Below are positions 1 to 64,000 of a stretch of DNA of 64,000 nt, one piece after another. The position numbers and the translations under genes are program-made. Every line of letters starts with the position of its first letter. Within the stretch, counting starts at the first letter, position 1. The notes under the pieces are model-generated. The model was given only the letters and a program-made list of their open reading frames with translations, was not told the DNA's origin and made no database searches. Origin of the DNA: Alitta virens (lineage: Eukaryota > Annelida > Polychaeta > Phyllodocida > Nereididae); assembly GCA_932294295.1 (NCBI GenBank), contig OW028577.1:2446001-2510000 (forward strand). Reading direction: 5' to 3'.

Positions 1-895
1 CAATTTAACACTAGCAAATTGCAATTGGACATTAGCTTAACAGATCATAGGTGTGAATAGGAGTTGATTGAACTTCACTAAAGGTGTCAATGGTTAATTG
101 CAATTTAACATGAGTTCACTTCTAGAATAAAATACATTGTGCTTCATCAAAGGAATTCAAGTATCGGCAATGTATCGTCTCAATCAGGAAAAGTAAGATT
201 CTCAGGGGGACATGTTAAACTCCAAAATTACTTGTCCGAGGGACAAGTAGATGAAAAAGTTTATGTTGAGCCCTGGCTAATACAGACAATGTGATTTTGC
301 ATCATTGCTCTAAAATCACATTTCTAAATGGGCGCAGGTCTATTACGGCGCCCGTAACTTTCAACGTAGCAGCAAACAAATTGTTTCTTAAAAATCGTCG
401 AATCTGATGTTGTATAGCTTTTCTTGGCACAGTAACCTCTCAAAATATTCTAATTGCGGATATGAAATCATTTATAGTACTGAATTCCTTGCTTCCCGGC
501 AGTGCCTCTTGCTCGCCCGAAACCTGTAAGTCACTTTGTGACAAGTCACATCTATGATATGAGCAGCTGTTCAGTCTGAAAGTTTCATAATGTGTTCTGT
601 AGGAAGGAATGTGAGCTTGCTATTTATACTTTAATATAAATGGTAAAATCTCTCTAGGATATAAATATACCACTGAATTCAGACTTTTTTTAACAATATT
701 ATATTTATGAGCAGTTATTTACATTGACAACTTTAAACTGAGCCAAAATTGTACATGTCGTTTTGAGTTGGCTTGATTTATCGATGATCCCAAAGCAAAG
801 TGAGGCTCAAGAGTCAAGTGTGTACTGCACAGTGCATGAAGATGGAAGTTCATGAAAAACTTGTTAATGTCGTAACCAGTTTATTTTCATTCCAG
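1..895. other. No recognised exon (NSMCE3 5' intron or upstream region)
   Basis: AT-rich sequence with short low-complexity runs. It should hold an intron preceding the first visible MAGE exon. A GTAAGT at 525-530 follows a short open stretch, but its phase does not fit the next exon, so no exon is called. Confidence 0.5.
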
Positions 896-959
896 GTGAA
901 TGAGCTAGTGCAATACCTCCTAGTCATGGATCAGAAGAAATATCCAATTAAAAGAGCTG
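896..959 (+). CDS. NSMCE3: NSMCE3 exon: start of MAGE domain
   Basis: Acceptor TTCCAG at 890-895 and donor GTAAGT at 960. It encodes VNELVQYLLVMDQKKYPIKR, the first helix of the MAGE domain, close to the [21 protein letters not shown]-type start of vertebrate NSMCE3. Starts in phase 0 and ends in phase 1. Confidence 0.9.
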
Positions 960-3900
960 GTAAGTAGCTTTTGTTTGCTTCAAAAACTACGATCTTCAAC
1001 TGTACTACTTTACCATGCCACCATAAAAAATAATAAAGATAGGCGTTCCCGCTGGGTCTTAAAAGTCTTAAATGATATGAAATATTTGAGATGTCCATTT
1101 TGTCAAAATTTTAATTTGGCTAACTCAGATAAGTAATTAATTTGATCTTAGACCTGCACCAAAATAGCCTAAGTATTAATAATTATAAAGTGTCCGTACT
1201 GTATGAGGAGATTGAATAGTTAATAAATTTTTCAGATATCAACAAAGTAGTTCTCAAAGAACACAGTCGAGCGTTTCCATCGTTTGTAGAAGAGGCCTCA
1301 AAAGTCCTGCGAGAGGTACTGTGTTTTGCTAATGCAAATCTCACTGAAGTATAAAAACATCAGCTACTTAAACACTCTTTGTTGTTTTTGTAATTTTGTA
1401 AAGATTGAGATGTTTGAAATGGAATTATAATGAAGTTTGAAGTTATCATAATATAAATTTATTCCATTTTAGTAATAGCAATTGTTAAAGTGGTGAAATT
1501 AGCATTTTTCACTTAAAATTAAAAAATATTTTCACAAATATAAAAATTAAAAATTCACAGCAGGGTTTTAATTGGGACCAACAGTGATGTGTTACAAGCA
1601 ATAAAAAATTGTTTTAGGATTGTCTTTTTGCTTTATAATATCAGCAATATTAATTATGGCAAATAGTAACCATTTAATTATAATTTCAGGTATTCGGATT
1701 CGATCTTGTGGAGGTCGACAAAACCAAGTCGTTCATATTATTGAATAGATACGAACAAGATGTGGAACATCCTCTAGAATGGTATGTAAATTAAATTAGA
1801 TGTAATTTATGCAAGGTTCGTCTTTTGATATATATTATATATTTCATAGGGAAAGTACATTCTTATACAGTAAATGAACAGATAAAAGAAAAGAATTAGT
1901 ATAAGTATCAAAACTGTTTTCTTTGGAGTGCTAAGTAACCACAAAGTAGTGGAAAAGCAGAACTCTCCTGTGAAGGCTGGGGTTAGAATAAGAATGTTTT
2001 TACTAAAGAGCCATTTTCTGAGAAAATCGACCCAGTGGTGGAATGTGGCATGTCAGCAAAACCATTGATATTTTGTGGAATTAATGTACAATTACATCAT
2101 TGATAAAAATGTAGGCCCCCCTATTCCTGATGGTTGCCATGGAAATGGGGTCTATCATAACATAACAACCTGTTGCACTATACCTTGAACAAAACATTTC
2201 CATGATAAAATCGTGGTGCACTTATAAAATTAGTATGTTATCATTATTTATGTATAGGATATTTTGTTTTTCTTTGAGGCAAAATTTTGGTCATTTTACA
2301 GCAGTGTGTAGGAATTTAAACATGCCTAAATGATTAATATCATAGAATAATTGTATTCATTTGAAGGAAAATTTAATTAGTTTTCATGGTGTAATTTTAT
2401 TAATGCTCTATCTTTATTTTACCAGAAATTATATTGTAAAAATGGCAGAGGCCTCACACATGATTATGACTCTTATCTATTGGTGCAAAGTCAGCCGGAG
2501 TTTAGAGGGAATACGAAATGAATAATTCACTAAAAAAGGATGTCCCTCATCATGTGTAACCCGTAAAAATCAACCACATATATATATATAAAAAAGGTCC
2601 AAATTCTGTACTATCTGTCTGAGTTAATATATAATGGTGTCTTTGAAAAAAAATTAAGAAGACAACATTTTTGGAGAAAAAGAAAGTGGCGAAAATAATG
2701 AATGACGCGATTTTGCGAATATCGCCAAAGGCATCATGCCCTGTTACAATAATATTCTTATCTATCATCCAAACCTTAAATTGTGAAAATCGTTTGAAAT
2801 ATTACAAAGTTATTGAATAAAATTTACAGTGCTGTTCTAACAGGCTAGGCCTATCTCTCGCATGATACTGAAGACAGTGTAGCAATTTCCTATCTTTTCG
2901 TTTCTTGTGAGCACCATGGTTTTATTATGGGAATTGAAATTAAAGATGTTATTCCACTAGGTGATATGATTAGAATGTCTGGGAGAGCATCTTGATGAGA
3001 AATATTCAACTGTCAAGTTGACAATTTTTTTATATAAATCAATATGGTAAAAGATAGGATTTTGTGAAACAGCCAAAATATTTTAAACATTGCTATCATG
3101 GCAACTGCTTGCCCTTGAGCCATGATATTTTAGGAATAGTCTTTGGAACCATATTCTGATAATTTTATCAAATTCCATGACCTACTACATTCCAAATATT
3201 TTTAAATTGGGTCAATTTTCTGATATATCTCAGAAAATACCTCTGAAGGACCCGCTTATAAATGAGACCTTTTGTGGCTGTTAAAAATGTTTTTCATAAC
3301 CCAAGTTTTGTTATGTCACTTTGTGCCTGTCTGGTTTAAAAGGAATCCTAAAAACTAAGTATCCATTGCTGAAAAAATGATGTCGTTAATACCAGACTTT
3401 CGTTATATCTGCCTGTTATATCTGTAGGAACTTAATATTAGTTTTATTTAATCAAACATCAGTCCCATTCTGAGAATGTTTGCGATTAATTTCAGGTCTT
3501 CCTTTGATAACAAAAGGATGGCTCTCGTAATGGTGATACTCAGTGTCATCTTTATGAAAGGGAATATCATTTCACACGGTGGGTCACTTTTGGGCATTTG
3601 CAACAAACTTCGATTGTGTGTTATACAAACTTAACCCTAAGATGCCGATAACTTAGTCTTAAATTTGTGAAAAGTTTTGGATCTTTAAGTTTAAAAAGGG
3701 TCTTCAATTGGTTTCATTTATTCCATGTTTCAGATAATTAGCTTCAAGACAGTAAGCTAAGAAATTGACTTTTTTATTATTCTATTTTACAGAAGAATTA
3801 TTTAACTTCCTCAAAAAGCTGGGTTTGGATATCGAGTGAGTAGCTTTAAACTCAGCTTCTTCGAATTCTTTTGAAAAGAATCTAAGCATTTTTCTTGTCG

Positions 3901-4785
3901 TAAATTTCAAACGAAAGACCATGCAATTTATATTCTATTCCACAGATCACCGAACCAAACATTTGGAGATCTAAAGAAATTGATAACCAATGAATTTGTA
4001 AGACAAGGTTACCTTCAAATAACGAAATCACCATCGTCTAGTGAAAGCGAGTATCGGTGGGGATTTCGTGCCCAGCAAGAAATCTCCAAGCGATATGCCC
4101 TGGATTTTGTGTGTCAGGTATGTTGAATGGTTACAAATAAAAAAAGAACTTATCAGTCAGGCAACACTTATTTAATCTTTAGCTTCTTGGATCCTCCGAC
4201 AGGATGAGAGATGTGCCCACAGAAAATTAAATAACATATCCCAGTGTTACTTAATGTGAAATTAATTTTATTATTGGCATTTTCAACTGACCTCGCTAAG
4301 AATTGCCCTGAGAGGATCCGTGAAGCTCTTGTTCAAATAGAGTGGGTGAATTGTTTCTCGTGATATTCATTGTAATTGTCTTCAGTGTCTTTAACCAGCT
4401 AATTGTTGTCCAAAATTTTCAGTAGTCACAGCTTATTTGTTTAAAGAGAAACTAAAATACATAAGCAATCTCACATTTGACTTTATAAAAAACTTAATAA
4501 AATGTAATAAAAAGTTGCGCTATGGTTAAAAACTGAAAATTTCTCTATAAATTGTAATTTACTTTTGAAGTCAATGACGTCATGAGAGCCTATTATGACT
4601 ATATGATCTTGAAGGCTGTTCTGTATATGTGGTGCCAATGAGGTGAACTTCCTAAGGAAACAACCTCCTTTGTGTTAAAAGTACGTTATTTGTCATTACA
4701 GATATACGGTATTGACACCCCAGAGATGTGGGCAAGTCAATACCAGGACATGATAGATTCAGAACAGGGTGCCATGGATTGTTGA
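896..4785 (+). CDS. NSMCE3: NSMCE3-like MAGE-domain protein (3' part, 7 exons)
   Basis: Gene model joining 896-959, 1236-1315, 1690-1781, 3496-3578, 3793-3835, 3946-4117 and 4702-4785. Every junction is AG/GT and every phase fits. The product is a MAGE homology domain: tandem winged helices with VNELVQYLLVMDQKKYPIKR at the start, MALVMVILSVIFMKGNIIS in the middle, and FGDLKKLITNEFVRQGYL then YRWGF near the end. NSMCE3 (MAGEG1) binds the RING protein NSMCE1 and the kleisin NSMCE4 in the SMC5/6 DNA-repair complex in the nucleus; this role is from family knowledge. Invertebrates generally have a single MAGE gene, so orthology to NSMCE3 rather than a mammalian-type MAGE-A/D is an inference. The first exon here begins in phase 0 with no initiator, so the N-terminal exon(s) lie before position 1 or were not recognised in 1-895. 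The gene converges tail-to-tail with UNC13. Confidence 0.9.
1236..1315 (+). CDS. NSMCE3: NSMCE3 exon 2 in window
   Basis: Acceptor TTTTTCAG and donor GTACTG. Encodes (D)INKVVLKEHSRAFPSF then VEEASKVLRE, the second and third helices of the first winged helix. Ends in phase 0. Confidence 0.85.
1690..1781 (+). CDS. NSMCE3: NSMCE3 exon 3 in window
   Basis: Acceptor ATTTCAG and donor GTATGT. Encodes VFGFDLVEVDKTKSFILLN, the beta-hairpin 'VFG.LVE' block typical of MAGE domains. Ends in phase 2, with the Trp codon split across the intron. Confidence 0.88.
3496..3578 (+). CDS. NSMCE3: NSMCE3 exon 4 in window
   Basis: Acceptor TTTCAG and donor GTGGGT. Encodes SSFDNKRMALVMVILSVIFM then KGNIISH, the most conserved MAGE helix (L..VL..IFM.GN.I). 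The preceding intron of about 1.7 kb holds nothing recognisable. Confidence 0.9.
3793..3835 (+). CDS. NSMCE3: NSMCE3 exon 5 in window
   Basis: A small 43-nt exon encoding (E)ELFNFLKKLGLDI(E). Acceptor TTTTACAG, donor GTGAGT. Matches the 'W.FL.RLG' helix of the second winged helix. Confidence 0.85.
3946..4117 (+). CDS. NSMCE3: NSMCE3 exon 6 in window
   Basis: Acceptor TTCCACAG, donor GTATGT. Encodes SPNQTFGDLKKLITNEFVRQ and continues to EYRWGFRAQQEISKRYALDF, covering the FGDPKKLIT..FV..YL and Y.F.WG signatures of MAGE domains. Confidence 0.9.
4702..4785 (+). CDS. NSMCE3: NSMCE3 terminal exon
   Basis: Acceptor TCATTACAG. Encodes IYGIDTPEMWASQYQDMIDS and ends EQGAMDC followed by TGA at 4783-4785. 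It matches the C-terminal helix of the MAGE domain (K...DP..W...Y..AL). The C-terminal tail is very short. Confidence 0.88.
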   Translation: MYGIDTPEMWASQYQDMIDSEQGAMDC

Positions 4786-5280
4786 ATTTTTTTTTTCTCT
4801 TTTTGTTTATGTACATTTTCTTCATGCTGAAAGATGTGTAATGAAAGTCCATTTTCTGTACCTCACGTTTCTGTGAATATGAAGCCGCATTGCCACTTAA
4901 TCATTAGTGAATTTGTGCTGAAGTTTTTATCAGTACTTAATGTTTTTATGACGTTAGAATTATTTTTTGTACATTTGTTGATTTTTATAAAGTATACATT
5001 CCTAACAAACTGATTGGTGTTACTAATATTTTACGAGTCGGGCAGCATTTTTGCCTTTCATCCCTCGACGGTACGCTTAAATCTGCAGTGTTCTTTGTAA
5101 TATTTTAATATGACTACATGTCGATGTTGGCTAGAGCAATCCACACTAACTGATTTGCTGGCGACATTGTTTGATATGCTCTTAAAATGGATTTGAAAGT
5201 GCTTTCTGAAACAGCATGTGAATCTCATCAAAGAGGTTTTAGTTCAATAAACGATCAATGTATATATTGTGTTTGCATCG
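4786..5280 (+). promoter_or_regulatory. NSMCE3 3' UTR with poly(A) signal AATAAA at 5246-5251
   Basis: The first canonical AATAAA downstream of the NSMCE3 stop is at 5246-5251. It is followed by a GT-rich stretch (TTGTGTTTGCATCGTGT, roughly 5267-5283), the usual cleavage context. This gives a 3' UTR of about 490 nt. The end is inferred, not shown by transcript data. Confidence 0.55.
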
Positions 5281-5643
5281 TGTACCTACTGAGTGGAATT
5301 TTGTGGAATTAGGACATGTTCTCAAAATCTTTATACCAATTTGAAAATGTTCAGTTTTCCACAACATCTGAATTTCATTTATGCATATGTTTGGTAGACT
5401 AACAATTGCATATTTGTATTACACTCACTTGGAGACACCCAGGAAATTGCTTGGAGATTGCTGTCATGTGGATTGCAAAATTCTTTGCTATTAAACCACA
5501 TGGTTTGTACATCATTAGGCAAGAGATTAAAAATAAGGATAAGAATAAATATTTAATGCATAATTGCTAAAATGGCAAACAGTCATCGACCTCTAGAGTT
5601 TACACTCTGATGCTCTATGCATGTGGGAGGCCCAATAGTTATG

Positions 5644-5800
5644 CAGGGGCGGATGCAGAAATATGGTGAAAGGGGGGGGGGGGGGCAGGGTGGAGATAAT
5701 TTGCTAGCACCATTTTATTTTTTTTACCTTTTCTCCCTTTTTTTTTACAAAGGGGGGGGGGTGCGCTTGCCCCCTACGCCCCTTCCTGGATCCGCCCCTG
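5644..5800. mobile_element. MITE-like element with CAGGGGCGGAT termini
   Basis: A 157-bp element. It begins CAGGGGCGGATGCAG and ends CTGGATCCGCCCCTG, so the termini are inverted repeats. It is flanked on both sides by TTATG (5639-5643 and 5801-5805), a likely target-site duplication. The interior is homopolymeric G and T. Similar CAGGGGCGGATCCAG ends are common on non-autonomous DNA transposons in invertebrates (from memory); the superfamily is uncertain. Confidence 0.75.
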
Positions 5801-5999
5801 TTATGGCTTGGTAGACTTCCAGTTAATTGGACAAGACCAGGGTGGCTGCGCTTCCTTGAAAAGGAAAAGTCTTAAATCCAGTCTGTCATATAGAAGGCCT
5901 GCAGAAGTCTTGGAAGAAGTTGTAGCTTCTCAAGCAATCTAAAATTAACTGATACAATAAACCAAATAGAACTGCTGGTTTATTTTGTTAAACAGAGTA

Positions 6000-6265
6000 C
6001 CGTATTTACAGGAATATAATAAAATAAAAGCCCTCCCTTCCATTTCTTTAGAGAGCATTGCAGCAGGACCTCGAGGGGGGCTTCTATTGTTTTAGGGCCA
6101 ATGAAGGAATGCGAAGATCTTACAAAAATAGCTCTGAAAGACCTCAAATTCTTTGGACTGGAGAGCTCAGTTCATCGCCTATAGGATTTAATGAAATAAA
6201 CCTTAAATTTTTTTTTGCGACGGTAGCTTCTATTTGAGGGGGGACTTTAATGTCAGTAAATAAGG
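6000..6265. mobile_element. MITE copy, CCGTATTTAC terminal inverted repeats, TA flanks
   Basis: A 266-bp element starting CCGTATTTAC and ending GTAAATAAGG, directly flanked by TA at 5998-5999 and 6266-6267. Internal sub-terminal sequence (AAAAGCCCTCCC and its complement-like GGGGGGACTTTAATG) matches the second copy at 45428-45785. TA flanks fit a Tc1/mariner-like mode of insertion. Confidence 0.7.
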
Positions 6266-8453
6266 TAGTTCAAATCTTCGATAAAGTGTTCGCCTTGGTT
6301 ACTGATGCCAGTAAAGGCATTTTCTCCGAAGATATGTAGTGCCTTTTGTATTCATCTTAAGGTTCGCAAATAAATTTGATATAAAGGAAGCTGCCGCCAC
6401 CCCGATGACAATACAATCTGTCCTCTTCCGACTGAATCTCAAAATACTTCATTGAGAAGCTCAAGAGCTCACACCAGAGCCATCATTGTAGCCTTTCAAT
6501 CTGCATTTTACCATGAAGCGCCTATAGCAGCTGCCAACTGGTAATTGGTATTATGAAGTTTATATGACATGGAGGTGACAAGAGAAAGACTCATGCTTGA
6601 TCTGGTCAGTTGGTTATTTTATGATATGCTGAATTTAAGGCGCATTTACACATTCATTAAATGTGCACTTAGAGCTTTGTGTCCATGTTAGACTTCTATT
6701 TTTGTATAAAAAACAACACGGGAGATATTTTTAATACTTTAAATTTTTATGCAAAGAAAGTTCTGTACAAATAAAACCCAAAACTAGCTTGAAATGAAGT
6801 GAACAATGAATTGTGGCATAATACCTGACACGTTTGCTAAATCCCCTTTTATATACTAACACTATTTGTATTCTTTATTTGGTATCAAATGCTATGCATA
6901 ATATATTTACACAAATCAGTAATTGCTCCGTAATACCTAATACAGATACATGCACTGGGACCTTAAAATATTTAACTTAATAGCTTTGGTGTCAAAATAT
7001 ATATATATGTCCAACTATATGCACCATAACGTTTGAGATTTTTGAGTCTGACTACCTAAGTCACGGATGTAGATAAATATTACATGCAGTAATGTATGTC
7101 ATATCACACCAATGTAACCAATTATATATTCATGAATATTGAACCTTCAGAATGGATTATTTATCCCTATATAATATATATATATATACTGGGCTTGTGT
7201 GTAGCCGTTTGGATCATCTGCCAGATAAATGATGTCTAAGTCCATGTTTTCCTAAAATGAGCTTGAAACTGAAGGCACAAGGGTCCCCACGACCTTGACC
7301 TTTTTTTCAAGGTCACACGACAATGTCATCACACACACGCACGCGACCTTCCACAGACTCACTCCACACTTATTAAATGTAAATAACAAACTGCGCATCA
7401 TTTAATTCTTACTAAGAGTAACACCGTAACTTGAGGCAGTGTTCTTTCTACATGTAATTACATAAAATTTGAAACGTCAACAGTTCTGACCGCATCACAA
7501 CTCCAGGGAATTAATCGTTAACAGTCGGGAGTTGTTCGGCCAGATGAGTGCCTTGCACTCTAACAACAGCCTAGAGTAAGTTTCGAGTAACATTAAAAAC
7601 AAATTTCCATAGAACTCAACATACATGTCGCTCTCGACAAATCATACAGACTTAGATGAGGAAGATTTTGTACAATAATATATACACAGCTAGCACGATA
7701 GTCTCTTATAAAACAGACCATGTGATTTAATATGCAAACCAATCCAAAGATTGTGATCTGATATTAAACTCTGCAAAACAAGCTTAACAAATGTACAGAT
7801 TTATTAAATATCCCAGCCATTTAAAACAATATCAAGGAATCAATCATCTACCACAATCAACATTGTGCACCTTTGACGAATGTCAGGACTAGACAAGAAA
7901 GTATCAACGAGTCAATTATGAATCACAGCGAGAGACAAAACTAAAACATCGGCAAAAATGTACAATAAAGTGTCAACCATAACCGTAATATATTCAGATG
8001 AAGTCTGTTTAATATTCTGTACAATTGAAAGAAACTTAAAAACATGCACGAGTTCAGTCATGACTTGTCATTGCTTTACAAGTGGCGTATATGAAAGACA
8101 ATTAACGTTCAATTTGTACAAAGAGGTAAAACTAATTTCACTATTACATTCTCCCCTTGAACTGCTATATTCATAATTATCTACTTCCACATTTCACTAT
8201 TTAATGTAATATTTCTGATGATCTATAATCTGCAAAACTGCAATACGATATTCCAAATGAGCAAATTTGAAAAACTCGCAATATGAAGTCCATTAAAAAT
8301 CATGCTTAGAAATTAGAATATTTGATAGAAAATTATGGGCAATATACTCATGGTTAAATTTAAAACCAAAATTCAATAAGCTCTCAAATTACATAAAAAA
8401 ATATTTAAGTGCCATCATTTAATGGGAGATTAAACAAATGTAGCAATTTCACC

Positions 8454-8534
8454 AAATTTTACCAAAAGGAATCGAACCTTTTTTTTTACTGAGTTTTGAA
8501 TCAGCTGTTCTTCCACTGAACCATAGTAAAATTT
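8454..8534 (-). tRNA. tRNA-like sequence (probable tRNA pseudogene or organelle-type tRNA fragment)
   Basis: On the minus strand a perfect 9-bp outer stem (AAATTTTAC with GTAAAATTT) encloses a D-arm-like block (TGGTTCAGTGGAAGA) and an anticodon-arm-like GCTGA..TCAGT stem. It also has a T-arm with AAAGG/CCTTT around a TTCGATT loop. The anticodon loop reads as 8 nt (TTCAAAAC) and two extra bases lie between T-arm and acceptor stem. A functional tRNA is therefore doubtful; a pseudogene or a nuclear copy of an organelle tRNA fits better. Confidence 0.4.
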
Positions 8535-10115
8535 AGCGAAATCGCCACATCGATTTGATGCCATAACCTAAAAGAATGGGGTAACTAAAGAAACAAGGAA
8601 GTTTAGCAGAAAAAATTGTACGATACATAACAACTGACGACGAAATACATTGGAAGACCAAGTCAGCAAATGAAACCTACATCCACGAAACTATATTAGC
8701 TGCTTCTTTGAAATTAACAGTTTTCATGTAGTCTTTGTTAAGACCATGCAGAAATCATAATATACAATATATGCGTTATATCAGGTTAAAACCAGACACA
8801 AACTGCTCACAAAATAACCCAAAAAGATTATTCTACGTGGCTATTTGATAAGCAATTGACAGTCTTCTAAATATTTCTACTCTACCCTCGATGAAATTGT
8901 ATCCTGGTCAACTATAGAAGTACCAAAAATATAGAAACACTGGCCCACGGAAAGTGCTTGTTGTAATTCTGTTATAACTGTAACATTTTGTTAACCTTAA
9001 GTTCGTTATAGCATATCTATTTGAGCAAAAACCTAAACAGTTAACGGGGATCATTTCGAATTGAATTAAATTATACCAAGTCAAGCATTGATATATGTAC
9101 ATTATATTCAGAAATGTAATTAAGCAAATGAAATCTGAATAATTTGATGAAACATAGTTCCAGTGACAAAAAATAATAGTCTATATAACTATTGTCAACA
9201 ACCTACCACCCACAAACATGCTTCCCAGTTTCTCCGATATATTAAGACAACAATATGTTGCTGAAACGATAAGCTTAGGATTAAAATCAATTAAAAGCAG
9301 ATAAGGTCGAGGACTAGCAGGATCTGTGACTTCTACTCTTGGGGAAGATCAATTAAAGGAACGTTTGATGAGATCCTCACAGCCTGGGATGAGTTTAATG
9401 AGCAAGAGTTGTTGTAAAGCAGCAGGCTGCAGGTTGCGTCAAATAAATCCATACGAGAAGATTAATTAACAAATACCAGGGCACCCAAAATGGACTAGAA
9501 ATAGAGTCAGTTATCAGAGCAGGTGGGCAGACAGGTGGGTTTGTTTCCCCAGGGCTATGACGAGCAAACTAAAAGAGATAACAAGCAAATGAAATTGACC
9601 AAGTTCACCAAATTTAAAGGCATTGCCTTTGTACATGAGGCAAGATTTGGTTTAATATGTGCGTCATTTAATTCACGACGTAACTACTTGTACATGTCAC
9701 TATTAACTGACACACTGGTGCAAAACTAGAGTCCAGCACGCACAGGGTTATCTAATGGGTCCACTTCAAGTTTCTAAAAGACTGTCGTCACTAGAAAGCA
9801 GAGAGAGAAACAGCAGAAGAACAACAAGAGAATGAAGTGAATGGAATGTTGTGTGAATCCCACCAAATCTAACATCACGAGTCCGGCAGACGATTGTCAC
9901 CCAGACTATGCTTTTCAAATTTGCACCATTAACTCTTTGCATATAACGTATCGTAATATACATAAATGTACATGCATGGAGTACCCACGAGCACTGTCGG
10001 AGCAGTGGTATATTACAAAGATCGCTAGAGTCCGAGTGCAGCCCTTGAGTGATCCGATGCTGCAGGGTGATTCCAATGCCGTATGTCTAATGCCTGTAAT
10101 GTACATCGTCCCATC

Positions 10116-63323
<53,208 letters not shown>

Positions 63324-64000
63324 CTTGATTGGTTTTTAACAAATTAACATATAGAATAACATAACAGAATTATCAATCCCTTGTGTTTCAATATGTGTGG
63401 TGCTAGTGTCCTGTTTCTCCCGGACATAAACTCTAAATCATATTATCTGACACACAAATATGCAGGCACAATAGATACTGGTAGCCTAGTGGATTTACTA
63501 ATGAGCATAGCAAATAATCATCTAAAGGTTTTATCTTTTTGATGTTTCAGAAAAGTGCAAGCAAACAGTCTAAATTATGTTTAATAACACCAAGCTACTG
63601 GCAACATTCATTTGGGTGACGATTGTTTCAACTTCTGCTAATTGCCACCAGGGCACCTAATGCAGCGCCATCTGGTGTTGGAATCGAGAATTACATTCTG
63701 TTCACTGAATGGTTATTGGTACAATAATTACCAACGTTTATTCACAAATTATATAACAAACATTTTCAAAAAATCAGATTGAAGTCAATCTCAGTCTCAG
63801 GCATCATAATTGACAAATTCAAGGAATAGTTCCAAAGCAAAATGTGCAACAGCTCCAAAGCTTTATATCTAGCAGAGAAAGGATTCCTGTTAGGCACAGG
63901 GAAGAGTCATTTTGGAGGCAGCGTATGCAGTTGAGCTGGAATGACTTAACCTCCACGTCCCCTGCAATCTGTCACTCCAATCAAATGGGTAATACTTGCA
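63324..64000. other. Region upstream of first exon B
   Basis: No exon recognised. It probably holds the promoter of the exon-B transcript or an intron of a longer UNC13 form. GCGCCATCTGGTG at 63665-63677 is the reverse complement of a CTCF-type core (CACCAGATGGCGC). Confidence 0.4.

Larger units (their letters stand above)
5281..10115. other. Convergent spacer between NSMCE3 and UNC13, including UNC13 3' UTR
   Basis: No coding exon recognised. It contains two MITE-like elements (5644-5800, 6000-6265) and a tRNA-like sequence (8454-8534). On the UNC13 strand, AATAAA signals are present at 7800-7805 and 6874-6879. Either could end the UNC13 transcript, giving a 3' UTR of 2.3-3.3 kb; I cannot tell which is used. 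Confidence 0.5.

Noticed and set aside
471..524. Possible first coding exon of NSMCE3 ending at a GTAAGT
   Set aside because: It ends in phase 1 whereas the next exon begins in phase 0, and the peptide shows no MAGE similarity.

Overview
This is animal nuclear DNA. Genes are split into short exons with GT/AG introns, the introns are long and AT-rich, and the sequence is full of microsatellites, minisatellites, MITE-like elements and tRNA-derived repeats. Protein content and intron density suggest a marine invertebrate (deuterostome or lophotrochozoan); I cannot name the species from sequence alone.

Layout. (1) Positions 1-5.3 kb, plus strand: the 3' part of a MAGE-family gene, best read as NSMCE3 (SMC5/6 complex subunit). 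Seven exons join in frame to a stop at 4783-4785; the 5' exons lie upstream of the window. (2) 5.3-10.1 kb: gene-free convergent spacer with three transposon-like or repeat insertions, a tRNA-like sequence, and the two genes' 3' UTRs. (3) 10.1-27.6 kb, minus strand: the conserved body of an UNC13/Munc13 synaptic-vesicle priming protein. It encodes C1, C2B, the MUN domain and C2C in 27 exons per transcript, and the summed length (3804 nt) keeps one open frame. (4) 27.6-59.0 kb: a single intron of about 31 kb with many simple and dispersed repeats, MITEs and scattered regulatory-looking motifs, but no supportable exon. (5) 59.0-63.3 kb, minus strand: two alternative 5' coding exons. Both end in phase 0 and so can splice to the same common exon at 27618.

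The main interest is how the UNC13 gene is built to make different proteins. Both candidate first exons have an in-frame stop just upstream of their ATG. One (611 codons) starts with an N-myristoylation-type sequence and ends in a basic helix resembling the calmodulin-binding region of Munc13. The other (157 codons) carries three Asn-Pro-Phe motifs followed by acidic residues, the kind of ligand bound by EH-domain endocytic proteins. Neither encodes a C2A domain. Just before C2B there are two 107-nt paralogous exons with identical phases. Including both, or neither, would break the frame, so they must be mutually exclusive. A 36-nt phase-0 microexon and a 162-nt phase-0 exon sit in the C-terminal MUN region.

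Exon borders were set by homology, splice-site consensus and codon phase. They were not checked against transcripts. Residue numbers refer to the isoform beginning at 60803 (predicted 1878 aa); the isoform beginning at 63323 would be 1424 aa.
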